A stretch of 64,000 nucleotides of DNA, taken from the NCBI RefSeq assembly GCF_002860285.1, contig NZ_PGVF01000035.1, forward strand, positions 1-64,000, read 5' to 3'. The notes beneath the pieces were generated by a model. The model did not search any database. It saw only the letters and a list, made by a program, of their open reading frames with translations, and had not been told where the DNA came from. This DNA is from Bacillus sp. M6-12. Lineage in GTDB: Bacteria > Bacillota > Bacilli > Bacillales > DSM-1321. The first letter of the stretch is position 1. Every line of letters begins with the position of its first letter. Shown here piece after piece: positions 35,195 through 43,280 of the stretch. The translations under genes and the position numbers were made by a program.

Positions 35195-36550
35195 CTAAGA
35201 TGATATGGTTGATTGCTTATAATACTTTTCTACAAAGTCAGTAGTTGTGTCTCCATTTTTAAACGCTGGATGGGCGGCTACCTTCTGCAGCATCGGAATA
35301 TTGGTTTTGATTCCTTCTACTCGGTAGTCTCCCAGAGCTTTTTCCAGGGCAGCAATAGCCCTTTCCCGATTTTCGCCCTTTACCACTAATTTCGCGATCA
35401 TCGGATCGTAAAAATGAGTAACTGCCGAAGTTTCCCCAATTGCCAGCTCGTGCCGGACCCCTGTTCCACTAGGCAGCTTAAGCCCGGTGATTTTTCCGGG
35501 AGATGGGTAAAAGGTTATCGGGTCTTCCGCGTAAATACGGACTTCAATCGCATGCCCGTCCAAGGTAATGTCTTTTTGGCTAAACCGCAGTTTTTCGCCT
35601 GAAGCAATCCGGATCTGCTGTTCAACTAAATCCAGTCCCGTAATTTCTTCTGTTACCGGGTGCTCTACCTGAAGCCTTGTATTCATTTCAAGAAAGTAGA
35701 AATTTTTCTCGCTATCTACTAAAAATTCAATTGTGCCTGCATTGCTGTAACCAATGGCCTTGGCCGCCTCGACTGCCGCTTCCCCCATCTTTGAACGGGT
35801 CGCTTCATCCAAGAACGGTGAAGGTGCCTCCTCGACAACTTTTTGGTGACGCCGTTGAATTGAACAGTCGCGTTCCCATAAATAAACGGCATTTCCGTGT
35901 TCATCGCCCAAAACCTGAATCTCGATATGTCTTGGCTCCTGAATCAGCTTTTCGAGGAACATCGCCCCATCTCCGAAAAACATCTGTGCCCGTTTTTGAT
36001 TTCCTTCATAGGCCCTGCGCAATTCTTCTTCATTATTGACTGCCTGCATGCCGATGCCTCCGCCGCCGGAAGATGCCTTAAGCATAATCGGATAGCCGAT
36101 TTCCTGTGCAACATTGGCTGCTTCGTCAACATCCTTCAATGCCCTGCTGATTCCAGGAACAAGTGGAAGCCCTGCTGATTCCATTGTCTTTCTTGCCTCA
36201 ACCTTGCTGCCCATGCTCTGGATAACTTCTGGTGAAGGACCAATAAAAGTCAGGCCCAGCTCCTTGCACCTTCTTGCAAATCCGGCATTTTCGCTTAAAA
36301 ATCCGTAACCGGGGTGAACAGCATCACATCCAGCAGTTTTGGCAATTTCAATTATCTTATCAGCATTCAGGTAGCTTTCCTGAACACGTGGACCGCCGAG
36401 CAGGTAAGACTCATCCGCCTTTGAAACAAAAGGAGATTCACTGTCGGCCTCCGAATAAACAGCCACTGACTTGATTCCCATTCTTTTACAGGTTCTGATG
36501 ACCCTGGAAGCAATTTCACCGCGATTGGCAATCAGGATTTTTTCGATCAT
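35195..36550 (-). CDS. yngHA: Biotin carboxylase (YngHA-like)
   Basis: An ATP-grasp biotin carboxylase subunit of 451 residues. Seen are the N-terminal ILIANRGEIASRVIRTCKRM, the glycine-rich ATP loop KASSGGGGIGMQ (about 157-168), HIEIQVLGDEHG (about 207-218), the catalytic EMNTRLQVEHPVTE (about 287-300) and RIYAEDP (about 337-343). Together with YngHB and YngE it forms methylcrotonyl-CoA carboxylase. It lies 12 bases downstream of yngI. Confidence 0.94.
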   Translation of the reverse strand: MIEKILIANRGEIASRVIRTCKRMGIKSVAVYSEADSESPFVSKADESYLLGGPRVQESYLNADKIIEIAKTAGCDAVHPGYGFLSENAGFARRCKELGLTFIGPSPEVIQSMGSKVEARKTMESAGLPLVPGISRALKDVDEAANVAQEIGYPIMLKASSGGGGIGMQAVNNEEELRRAYEGNQKRAQMFFGDGAMFLEKLIQEPRHIEIQVLGDEHGNAVYLWERDCSIQRRHQKVVEEAPSPFLDEATRSKMGEAAVEAAKAIGYSNAGTIEFLVDSEKNFYFLEMNTRLQVEHPVTEEITGLDLVEQQIRIASGEKLRFSQKDITLDGHAIEVRIYAEDPITFYPSPGKITGLKLPSGTGVRHELAIGETSAVTHFYDPMIAKLVVKGENRERAIAALEKALGDYRVEGIKTNIPMLQKVAAHPAFKNGDTTTDFVEKYYKQSTISS

Positions 36551-36562
36551 TCTTTTACACCC

Positions 36563-38209
36563 CTAGTTTGTTTTTTCGGTTAATAAATCTATCGACTGCT
36601 CTTTCAGCTTATACTTCTGGATTTTACCTGAAGCTGTCATTGGATACTGATCCGTAAATTCGATATAACGCGGAATTTTATGGCGGGAAATTTCCCCCTC
36701 GCAAAACGATCTGATATCTTCCTGCGACAGTTTTGTTCCTTCTTTCGGAATAATCCAGGCCATTACTTCTTCTCCGTATTTTTTATCAGGGACCCCGATT
36801 ACCTGGACATCCAAAACTGATGGGTGCTGATACAGGAATTCTTCTATTTCGCGCGGATAGATTTTTTCACCGCCGCGGATAATCATATCCTTCAGCCTGC
36901 CTGTAATTTTGCAATAACCGTTTTCATCCATCACTGCAAGGTCCCCTGTATGAAGCCAGCCCTCAGAATCGATCGCTTCACGTGTGGCTTCCTCGTTTTT
37001 GTAGTAGCCCTTCATGACTTGATAGCCCCTTGTGCATAGCTCGCCCTGGTGTCCTCGCGGCAGTTCCCTGTTGCTGCCAGGCTCTACAATCTTAACTTCC
37101 ACGTTTGGAAGCGCCCTGCCTACTGATGAAACACGGAGCTCAATCGGATCATCTGTCCTGGTCTGGGTAATTACAGGTGAAGCTTCTGTCTGCCCGTATG
37201 CTATAGTGATCTCCCTTGCGCCCATTTTTTCAACCACGTTTTTCATTACTTCTATTGGGCAATTGGAGCCAGCCATAATGCCGGTACGGAGTGTCCGCAA
37301 ATCATAGGATTCAAAATCTTCGCTATTCAGCTCGGCAATAAACATAGTCGGTACACCATGGAGCGCTGTACATTTTTCTTCCTGGACAGTCTGCAGAACA
37401 GTTTTAGGGTTAAATTCAACGACCGGAACCATTGTGGCTCCTACGGTAACACAGGCCATTGTACCGAGAACGCAGCCAAAGCAGTGGAAAAACGGGACCG
37501 GAATGCACATTCTGTCTTCACTGCTCAGCTCCATGCAAGCTGCAATATTAAAGCCATTGTTAACAATATTGGAATGTGTAAGCATGACTCCTTTCGGAAA
37601 GCCTGTTGTGCCCGATGTATATTGCATATTAATTACATCGTCAAAATGGAGGCTCTCCATCCTCACGCCAAGCAGTTCCTCACTGACAGAAGCGCTCCCG
37701 GCCATTAATTCATCCCAAGAAAAAGTTCCAGGGTATTTCTTATCTCCTAGGACAATGATATTTTTTAATTTTGGCAGTTTCTCAGAATGCAATTTTCCCG
37801 GCTTGGAAGTCTTTAATTCCGGAACGATCTCATAAAGGGTGTCTATATAAGAATGATCTTTAAACTTTTCCATTAAGATTAATGTTGACGAATCAGACTG
37901 CTCCAAGAGGTAAAAAAGTTCACTTGCCCGGTAGTTTGTGTTGACAGTTACGAGTACTCCGCCCATCTTTCCGGTCGAAAATTGGGAAATGAGCCATTCA
38001 GGCTTGTTGGTTGCCCAGATCGCGATATGGTCGCCCTTTTCAATCCCGAGGTTCATAAAACCCCGGGCTGCCTGGCGGCAAACCTTCTCAAACTCGGTAT
38101 ATGAGTATCGCACACCTTCCTGATGATAAACGACCGCATCCCTGTCACCTTGCTTGCTGGCCACTTCTTCCAATAGCTTTCCTACCGTCAACTGCAATAG
38201 TTCAGTCAT
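36563..38209 (-). CDS. yngI: Acyl-CoA synthetase (YngI-like)
   Basis: An AMP-forming ligase of 548 residues of medium-chain type, expected to activate a branched or medium-chain acid for this pathway. Motifs are QYTSGTTGFPKGVMLTH (about 189-205), YGQTEASPV (about 333-341), the GRLKDMIIRGGEKIYP hinge (about 432-447) and TASGKIQKYKL with the catalytic Lys near 530. It sits between yngJ and yngHA, and the closely packed genes indicate one transcript. Confidence 0.92.
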   Translation of the reverse strand: MTELLQLTVGKLLEEVASKQGDRDAVVYHQEGVRYSYTEFEKVCRQAARGFMNLGIEKGDHIAIWATNKPEWLISQFSTGKMGGVLVTVNTNYRASELFYLLEQSDSSTLILMEKFKDHSYIDTLYEIVPELKTSKPGKLHSEKLPKLKNIIVLGDKKYPGTFSWDELMAGSASVSEELLGVRMESLHFDDVINMQYTSGTTGFPKGVMLTHSNIVNNGFNIAACMELSSEDRMCIPVPFFHCFGCVLGTMACVTVGATMVPVVEFNPKTVLQTVQEEKCTALHGVPTMFIAELNSEDFESYDLRTLRTGIMAGSNCPIEVMKNVVEKMGAREITIAYGQTEASPVITQTRTDDPIELRVSSVGRALPNVEVKIVEPGSNRELPRGHQGELCTRGYQVMKGYYKNEEATREAIDSEGWLHTGDLAVMDENGYCKITGRLKDMIIRGGEKIYPREIEEFLYQHPSVLDVQVIGVPDKKYGEEVMAWIIPKEGTKLSQEDIRSFCEGEISRHKIPRYIEFTDQYPMTASGKIQKYKLKEQSIDLLTEKTN

Positions 38210-38299
38210 TGATATCCCCCTATTTGAATGTGATAGTTACAAAAATAGGTGAACGCTATTCATTGCGGCTCATTGTTTGCGTGCGTTCAGAGTATTCCT

Positions 38300-39442
38300 T
38301 TAGCAGCCCAGCTGCCTTGCAATTACAAGCCTCTGAATCTCTGAAGTTCCTTCTCCGATTTCCAGCAGTTTCGCATCCCTTAAGTACCGCTCCACTTCAT
38401 ATTCTCGCATATAGCCTGAGCCGCCATGGATCTGAATTGCCTGGTTGCATGCACGGAAAGCCATTTCCGAAGCAAAAAGCTTTGCGTAGGCAGATTCTTT
38501 AGTAAATGGCTTCTTCTGATCCTTTAGCCAGGCTGCCTTATATACCATGTTTCTTGCCAATTCAATTTCCATAGCCATATCGGCAAGCTTAAACTGGATC
38601 GCCTGGAAATTTGAAATTGATTTGCCAAATTGGACTCGTTCCTTTGCAAAGGCAAGCGATCTTTCCAAAGCAGCTTGAGCCAGCCCGACAGCAAGTGCTG
38701 CTATGGAAATTCGGCCGCCATCCAAAGTGTATAAAAATTGCTTAAAGCCTTTTTTCGAATCACCAAGAATATTTTCCTTTGGAATTCTAACATCCTCTAA
38801 AACGATTTCACATGTATTGGAAGCCCTGACACCCATTTTTTCATAATTGCAGTTAATGGTGACGCCTTTCGCGTCAGTAGGTACGATAAAAGCTGAAATA
38901 ATATTCTTGCCTCTCTCATCTTGGCCGGTCACCGCTGTAACGGTGATTGTTCGGGCATACCCGGCGTTTGTGATCCAGCACTTCTCTCCATTGATCACAT
39001 ATTCTTCGCCATCCAGTACAGCTCTGGTCCTGGTTCCTCCTGCATCTGATCCTGCATTCGGCTCCGTTAAGCCAAAAGAAGCCAGCGTTTCACCCTTCGC
39101 AAGCGGTACAAGATATTTCTGCTTCTGCTCTTCTGTTCCAAAATAATAAATTGGACTTGATCCAAGCGATACTGCCGCTGCATAGCTTAACCCCGTGCCG
39201 CCGCATGCTTTCCCGATTTCTTCAACCGCGATTGCATAGGATATCGTGTCGCCGCCGCTGCCACCATATTCTTCAGGAAACGGTATTCCGAGCAGCCCAA
39301 GCTCTCCCATCTTCTTAAATACGTCCACCGCAAATCTTGATTTCTCATCCAGCTCGATTGCAATTGGCTTGATTTCTTTTTCGGCAAACTCACTTACCAT
39401 ATCTTTAATCATTTGCTGTTCTTTTGTTAATGCAAATTCCAT
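38300..39442 (-). CDS. yngJ: Isovaleryl-CoA-type acyl-CoA dehydrogenase (YngJ-like)
   Basis: A flavin dehydrogenase of 380 residues acting at the first committed step after activation. It has FGLTEPNAGSDAGGTRTRA (about 125-143), the FAD segment RVQFGKSISNFQAIQFKLADM (about 268-288), IHGGSGYMREYEVERYLRDAK (about 335-355) and the terminal EGTSEIQRLVIAR with an adjacent active-site Glu region. ATG 39442 has AGGAGGG eight bases upstream; the long in-frame upstream extension is not coding. It is the first gene of the operon and lies just behind the TetR gene and its operator. Confidence 0.93.
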   Translation of the reverse strand: MEFALTKEQQMIKDMVSEFAEKEIKPIAIELDEKSRFAVDVFKKMGELGLLGIPFPEEYGGSGGDTISYAIAVEEIGKACGGTGLSYAAAVSLGSSPIYYFGTEEQKQKYLVPLAKGETLASFGLTEPNAGSDAGGTRTRAVLDGEEYVINGEKCWITNAGYARTITVTAVTGQDERGKNIISAFIVPTDAKGVTINCNYEKMGVRASNTCEIVLEDVRIPKENILGDSKKGFKQFLYTLDGGRISIAALAVGLAQAALERSLAFAKERVQFGKSISNFQAIQFKLADMAMEIELARNMVYKAAWLKDQKKPFTKESAYAKLFASEMAFRACNQAIQIHGGSGYMREYEVERYLRDAKLLEIGEGTSEIQRLVIARQLGC

Positions 39443-39500
39443 TGCATACCCTCCTAAAATTTTTATGTAAGCGCATTCATATTGCCGCATCAAAACAACC

Positions 39501-40214
39501 TTAGACCGACTGGTTGGTCTGTCCTGGATAAAAATCATTACTTTTACTTTTACTTTTACTTTTAACCGCCGACTCTCTATCTGATAAAAAGTATGCACGG
39601 CTGGTTTTGGAGCGCTTTTTTTCTTCTGTAAGCAATGACTGGAGGACAAGATCCACATAAATATCGGCAATTTCCTCAATGGTATACTTTCCTTCCTTGC
39701 GATACCATTTTTGGGTCCAGTTAACCATACCCAGTATGCTCATACCGGTAATTTCCACAGGCAATTCATTTCTGAATTCCCCTGATTCCATTCCTTCCCT
39801 CAACACCTGGAACAGGACGTTTTTGTAGGAATCCCGTTTAGCTTTTATTGCTTCTTCATATTGAGGATTCAAATAAGTGCTTTCTTGGTAAAATACTGTT
39901 AGATGCGGTTTGTAAAGGTCGAATACTTTTACAAATGATTTTATGATTTTCTGGAGTTTTTCAGTGGGGTTTTGACTGGTTGCGTTTGCTTCCTGTGCTT
40001 TTGTTAAAACATAAGAAATAAAATAATCATGAATGACATACAGAAGCTCATCCTTAGAATGAAAGTGATGGTAAAAACCACCTTTGGAGGTGCCGCTTTC
40101 TCTGACAATGTCGTTAACTGTAACACCGTGAAAGCCCTTTTTCTCAAAAAGAGACAGCGATGTTTCGATAATCCGTTCTTTAAGGTCCGTAATATCTCCC
40201 TCCTTTCGAATCAT
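39501..40214 (-). CDS. TetR-family regulator of the yng operon
   Basis: A regulator of about 230-237 residues. The N-terminal helix-turn-helix (about 10-60, GVTVNDIVRESGTSKGGFYHHF) is typical of TetR repressors sensing acyl-CoA; the C-terminal ligand domain follows. ATG 40214 has no ribosome binding site; GGAGGG is instead placed before an in-frame ATT at 40193, giving the more typical start TDLKERIIE. About 35 residues at the C terminus are an unusual low-complexity tail with a KSKSKSKS run, and the final codons overlap an operator. The regulator very likely represses yngJ-E. Confidence 0.85.
   Translation of the reverse strand: MIRKEGDITDLKERIIETSLSLFEKKGFHGVTVNDIVRESGTSKGGFYHHFHSKDELLYVIHDYFISYVLTKAQEANATSQNPTEKLQKIIKSFVKVFDLYKPHLTVFYQESTYLNPQYEEAIKAKRDSYKNVLFQVLREGMESGEFRNELPVEITGMSILGMVNWTQKWYRKEGKYTIEEIADIYVDLVLQSLLTEEKKRSKTSRAYFLSDRESAVKSKSKSKSNDFYPGQTNQSV
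39503..39520 (-). promoter_or_regulatory. Palindromic TetR operator upstream of yngJ
   Basis: The 18-base AGACCGACTGGTTGGTCT is a dyad matching its complement at 14 of 18 positions. It lies about 60 bases upstream of the yngJ start and overlaps the last codons and stop of the TetR gene. This is the type of site bound by TetR-type acyl-CoA regulators; the assignment to this regulator is inferred. Confidence 0.6.
39540..39563 (-). repeat. Hexamer tandem repeat in the TetR gene
   Basis: Four perfect copies of ACTTTT on the plus strand encode the alternating Lys-Ser run in the regulator's tail. Because the unit is six bases, copy-number changes would keep the frame. Confidence 0.8.
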
Positions 40215-40236
40215 TTTATGTGCAGAAGCTAGTTAG

Positions 40237-40266
40237 ATTTTAACAATTTATTCAAAATTTTGTCAA
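40237..40266 (-). promoter_or_regulatory. SigA promoter of the TetR gene
   Basis: Minus strand: perfect -35 TTGACA (40261-40266), an 18-base spacer and -10 TAAAAT (40237-40242). Transcription would start about 15-20 bases before ATG 40214 and include the ribosome binding site facing ATT 40193. Confidence 0.65.
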
Positions 40267-40268
40267 CA

Positions 40269-40676
40269 TTATAAGTTCACTCTGATATCTGGATTGATTT
40301 TCTTTAATTCAGCGGCAAACGCTTCTTGATCCTTAGGTGAAATGATCACAGCATCATACATATTAAAGACCACTTCTATTCTGTCTAAAGACAGCGCAGG
40401 ACTTGAAACTGGATTGCGTGTTTTACTAATTGACCGAATTGTATAAATATCAATCCGTTTCCTAATTGGTCCTGCTGAAACCAGAAGAATATTTCCGATA
40501 ATTTCATAATAGGTTGTCAGCCACATCCAGCCTATGAATAGCGCTAATAACACTGCAGTGACAATCGGGCCCAGGCCTTCATCATGAATATCCATAATCC
40601 CCGTTATAAGTATGGCTGCCGCGGTTCCCCAGAGTATGATTGATAAAATAATTCCTTTTTTTGAGTAAAATCTCAT
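40269..40676 (-). CDS. Bacterial PH-domain membrane protein (SunI/YyaB type)
   Basis: A protein of 135 residues with two N-terminal hydrophobic segments (about 8-28 and 36-56) followed by a bacterial PH domain (bPH_4) with the typical IDIYTIRSISKTRNPVSSPALSLDR core (about 75-100, too long to be chance). SunI, a member, protects against the lantibiotic sublancin; others have unknown roles. It is a single gene between the stay-green homologue and the TetR gene. Confidence 0.75.
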   Translation of the reverse strand: MRFYSKKGIILSIILWGTAAAILITGIMDIHDEGLGPIVTAVLLALFIGWMWLTTYYEIIGNILLVSAGPIRKRIDIYTIRSISKTRNPVSSPALSLDRIEVVFNMYDAVIISPKDQEAFAAELKKINPDIRVNL

Positions 40677-40781
40677 TTATTCACCTCCATTATGCTTAAT
40701 ATATATTTCTCCATATATTAATAGAACTCCTTCAACAAAAAAGGACATTTTTTGCAGGCTGCTACACCTTCAGTCAATGCT

Positions 40782-40811
40782 AAAAAGCCCTGCTGCAGGA
40801 CAGGGCTTTTT
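40782..40811 (-). terminator. Terminator of the stay-green-like gene
   Basis: Stem AAAAAGCCCTG/CAGGGCTTTTT with an 8-base loop; on the minus strand it ends in five T and overlaps the gene's stop codon. Confidence 0.8.
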
Positions 40812-41280
40812 ATACTCTAATATTTGTACTCAGATACCTCCTCGGCGTACCAAAATGCAGGATTTGATCATACTCAGGAAAAATTGATTCAAAATGTATA
40901 CAAATGGGGCTATCCAGCAGCCACGGAAAATGAGAGAAAAACAAAAAGTCTCCCTGTGTAATTGCCTGAAGCGCTAAATCCATTTCTTTTCGAAAAATCA
41001 AATATCTCACCTTTGTGATATTTTCGTCAAACTCTCCCCCGTTTACATACACTTTGCCTGATAAAATATACTGTCCCATTTGAGGCAGCCATTCGGCTAA
41101 TAACTCATCTCGCATGTCACCATTAATCCGCGAATAATCAAACTGGCATCCGATGCTTAGAAAAAGATCTCCCGCCAAATCTGAATGTGTAACGGTATAT
41201 TTGCGTCCATCAACGGGCATACATTCTGTTGCAGGCGGAAAATACATTACAGACAGCTTTTCAGGACTGAGCTTAGACAT
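40810..41280 (-). CDS. Stay-green (SGR) family protein
   Basis: A protein of 156 residues of the stay-green family, whose plant members remove magnesium from chlorophyll a. The family's N-terminal FPPATECMPVDGRKYTVTHS (about 14-33) and the downstream LFLSIGCQFDYSRINGDMRDELLAEW region are present. Bacillaceae make no chlorophyll, so the substrate must differ, or the protein may have a metal-porphyrin or other dechelatase role. A single gene; the ribosome binding site is modest. Confidence 0.8.
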   Translation of the reverse strand: MSKLSPEKLSVMYFPPATECMPVDGRKYTVTHSDLAGDLFLSIGCQFDYSRINGDMRDELLAEWLPQMGQYILSGKVYVNGGEFDENITKVRYLIFRKEMDLALQAITQGDFLFFSHFPWLLDSPICIHFESIFPEYDQILHFGTPRRYLSTNIRV

Positions 41281-41361
41281 AGGAAGAAAAACTCCCTTCG
41301 ACAGATTTTCTTTCTATATCTTATGATAAAAGCCTATAAATTGTGCCATTACAGCAAGTCC

Positions 41362-42114
41362 CTATTCAAGCGGTTTTACAGATGATTTTACCATTCTCCA
41401 CTCTCCATCCTTATAAAACCAGACGGATGCAATATCTGCAAGTGCATCGGCATGATAGGCTCCGCTTACCCTCTGGACCCCTTTTAGCCCTTTTCCTCCT
41501 GGCAGCCTGACAATTTTCATCACAGAGTAAGGGTCAACCATTAATTCTGTAGGTTCATTCAGCTTTCCTTTGTTGTATAAACCCAGCCTGGCATAATCTT
41601 CTTTCCTGCTGCTCACATCTATTGTTACCGGTTTTTTTCCTCCTACTGCAATGGAAGCTTTATAATCTTCCTCAAACTGGGCAGTAACAGACACCGGCGG
41701 AGGGACGGTAAGATTTTTTGTACGTCCTCCCGCAAAGGAATACACATAGCTGCTAATTAGTCCTCCGCTTCCGCCTGTACTGACTGTTACTAAAACATCC
41801 TTTATCCTATCATGATTAAAATCTGCAAAGTTTATTTTCGGTTCATATCCGCCCTCTAGCGGAACCTTTACTTTCCTGCCGTTTTTCTCCTTCACAATAA
41901 GATAAATGTTTTTAAAAAAGGAGTTGTTATCTTCATAAGGCACTCCAACCAGAGAAATCTTTTCCCGCCGATTATCGCCTGTTACGTCTTTTTTCAAAGT
42001 TTTGATAGGAATTACTTTGGAGTCCTGTTCGTTCGCCGCTTTTACATGCTGCAGCCCAATAACTGAAATGACAGTGATAAACAAATAAACAGATATCAGA
42101 ATTATTTTTTTCAT
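41362..42114 (-). CDS. Secreted protein with FG-GAP/VCBS-like repeat
   Basis: An exported protein of 250 residues; signal peptide about 1-26 with cleavage after VKA-A. It has two Asp-rich calcium-type loops, DVTGDNRREKI (about 44-54) and DFNHDRIKDV (about 98-107), as in VCBS/FG-GAP beta-propeller repeats, and a DIASVWFYKDGEWRMV end. No enzyme motif. Similar small secreted proteins are common in Bacillaceae and of unknown function. Confidence 0.6.
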   Translation of the reverse strand: MKKIILISVYLFITVISVIGLQHVKAANEQDSKVIPIKTLKKDVTGDNRREKISLVGVPYEDNNSFFKNIYLIVKEKNGRKVKVPLEGGYEPKINFADFNHDRIKDVLVTVSTGGSGGLISSYVYSFAGGRTKNLTVPPPVSVTAQFEEDYKASIAVGGKKPVTIDVSSRKEDYARLGLYNKGKLNEPTELMVDPYSVMKIVRLPGGKGLKGVQRVSGAYHADALADIASVWFYKDGEWRMVKSSVKPLE

Positions 42115-42221
42115 ATAATCTTCACTTCCCTTTCCACAATAGCTCCCATCTATTCATTCGCATCATGCCCTAAGGCATGATTTATGAAATACCGACTGTT
42201 CCCAGGGAAAGAGCTGCAATA

Positions 42222-43265
42222 TTATTTAGTGGTTTGCCTCTGCCGCAAATATTTTTTGTCATGCATAAATAGACTCCAAAAATAAACGAAACCTGGGAAC
42301 AAAATGGCAAAGCCAACTACATAAGTTGCAAACACAGCGCGAAACGAAGCCGGGTCAGTAAACCCGGACTGGATCGTTACATCCGGATATACCATATAAG
42401 GCAAATGCGCTTTTCCATACACATAGCTTGCAATTAAGTATTGGATGCAGACAGCCACTACGGCTAACCGCGGCATCCCTCTTACGTCTGTTTTTGTTAA
42501 TGAGGGCAGAAAAAGCGCTATGCCGCTAACCACAAAAAAACCGAGTGATACAAGGAGCAGCGGTAAATCATCCATCATCCGATCAAAAAGCCACCTTGCT
42601 TCCCGCTGCAGTGTCAGCATGATCGTAAAAGCCATCAGTATCGATACAGGGCCAAGGATCATGGCATCTCTTCGATACACCCGATACGCTTCTGGAGCAT
42701 TAGACGTTTTTGAGTAATCCGAAAGCAACAATGATGACAAAAACAGTGTGCTGCTCACAGCAAAAGCAATGAACGCATACTCGTTAGGGCTTGTAAACAG
42801 TTTTGCCATGTTCAAGGTATGGGCGCCATCAATCCGTTCGACAAAACCGCCGTGTGTAATCGGAAGAACACTGATCAGCAGCCCGGGAATTATTATGCCG
42901 GCTATCCCTGAAATATATGTTAGGCCCTTCTTGTAATCCTCAGCCGTATGGGAAAAAACCAAAAATGCACTTCGCAGTGTAAGCAGAAGCAGAATCGCAC
43001 TGCCAGGTACCAGCAGGATGGTACCAAGAGTATAGGCGGCACCTGGAAACATGCTGTAAACAGCAACGACCAGGGCCACAATGAATGTGTTTGTTACTTC
43101 CCATGTCGGTGATAAATACCGGTTGGCAATATTCGTTGCCTTGGTTTTGGTTTTATTAAGATAAAACATGGACCAAAATCCGGCCCCAAAGTCCATGGTT
43201 GCCATAACCGAGTAGATGAAAACAAATCCCCATAGCACTGTAACGGCCAGTAGTGCATCTGACAT
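42222..43265 (-). CDS. ythB: Cytochrome bd-type quinol oxidase subunit II (YthB-like)
   Basis: A protein of 347 residues with eight or nine hydrophobic helices. The N-terminal MDFGAGFWSMFYL is the CydB signature in the shorter YthB form. With YthA it makes a second bd-type oxidase that reduces O2 with menaquinol without pumping protons. It starts 15 bases after the subunit I gene. Confidence 0.9.
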   Translation of the reverse strand: MSDALLAVTVLWGFVFIYSVMATMDFGAGFWSMFYLNKTKTKATNIANRYLSPTWEVTNTFIVALVVAVYSMFPGAAYTLGTILLVPGSAILLLLTLRSAFLVFSHTAEDYKKGLTYISGIAGIIIPGLLISVLPITHGGFVERIDGAHTLNMAKLFTSPNEYAFIAFAVSSTLFLSSLLLSDYSKTSNAPEAYRVYRRDAMILGPVSILMAFTIMLTLQREARWLFDRMMDDLPLLLVSLGFFVVSGIALFLPSLTKTDVRGMPRLAVVAVCIQYLIASYVYGKAHLPYMVYPDVTIQSGFTDPASFRAVFATYVVGFAILFPGFVYFWSLFMHDKKYLRQRQTTK

Positions 43266-43280
43266 ATCCTATCTGCCTCC

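Noticed and set aside
39443..39679. Extension of YngJ by 79 residues upstream
   Set aside because: It reads antisense-like low-complexity codons from the TetR hexamer repeat, while ATG 39442 has a perfect ribosome binding site and the family's N terminus.
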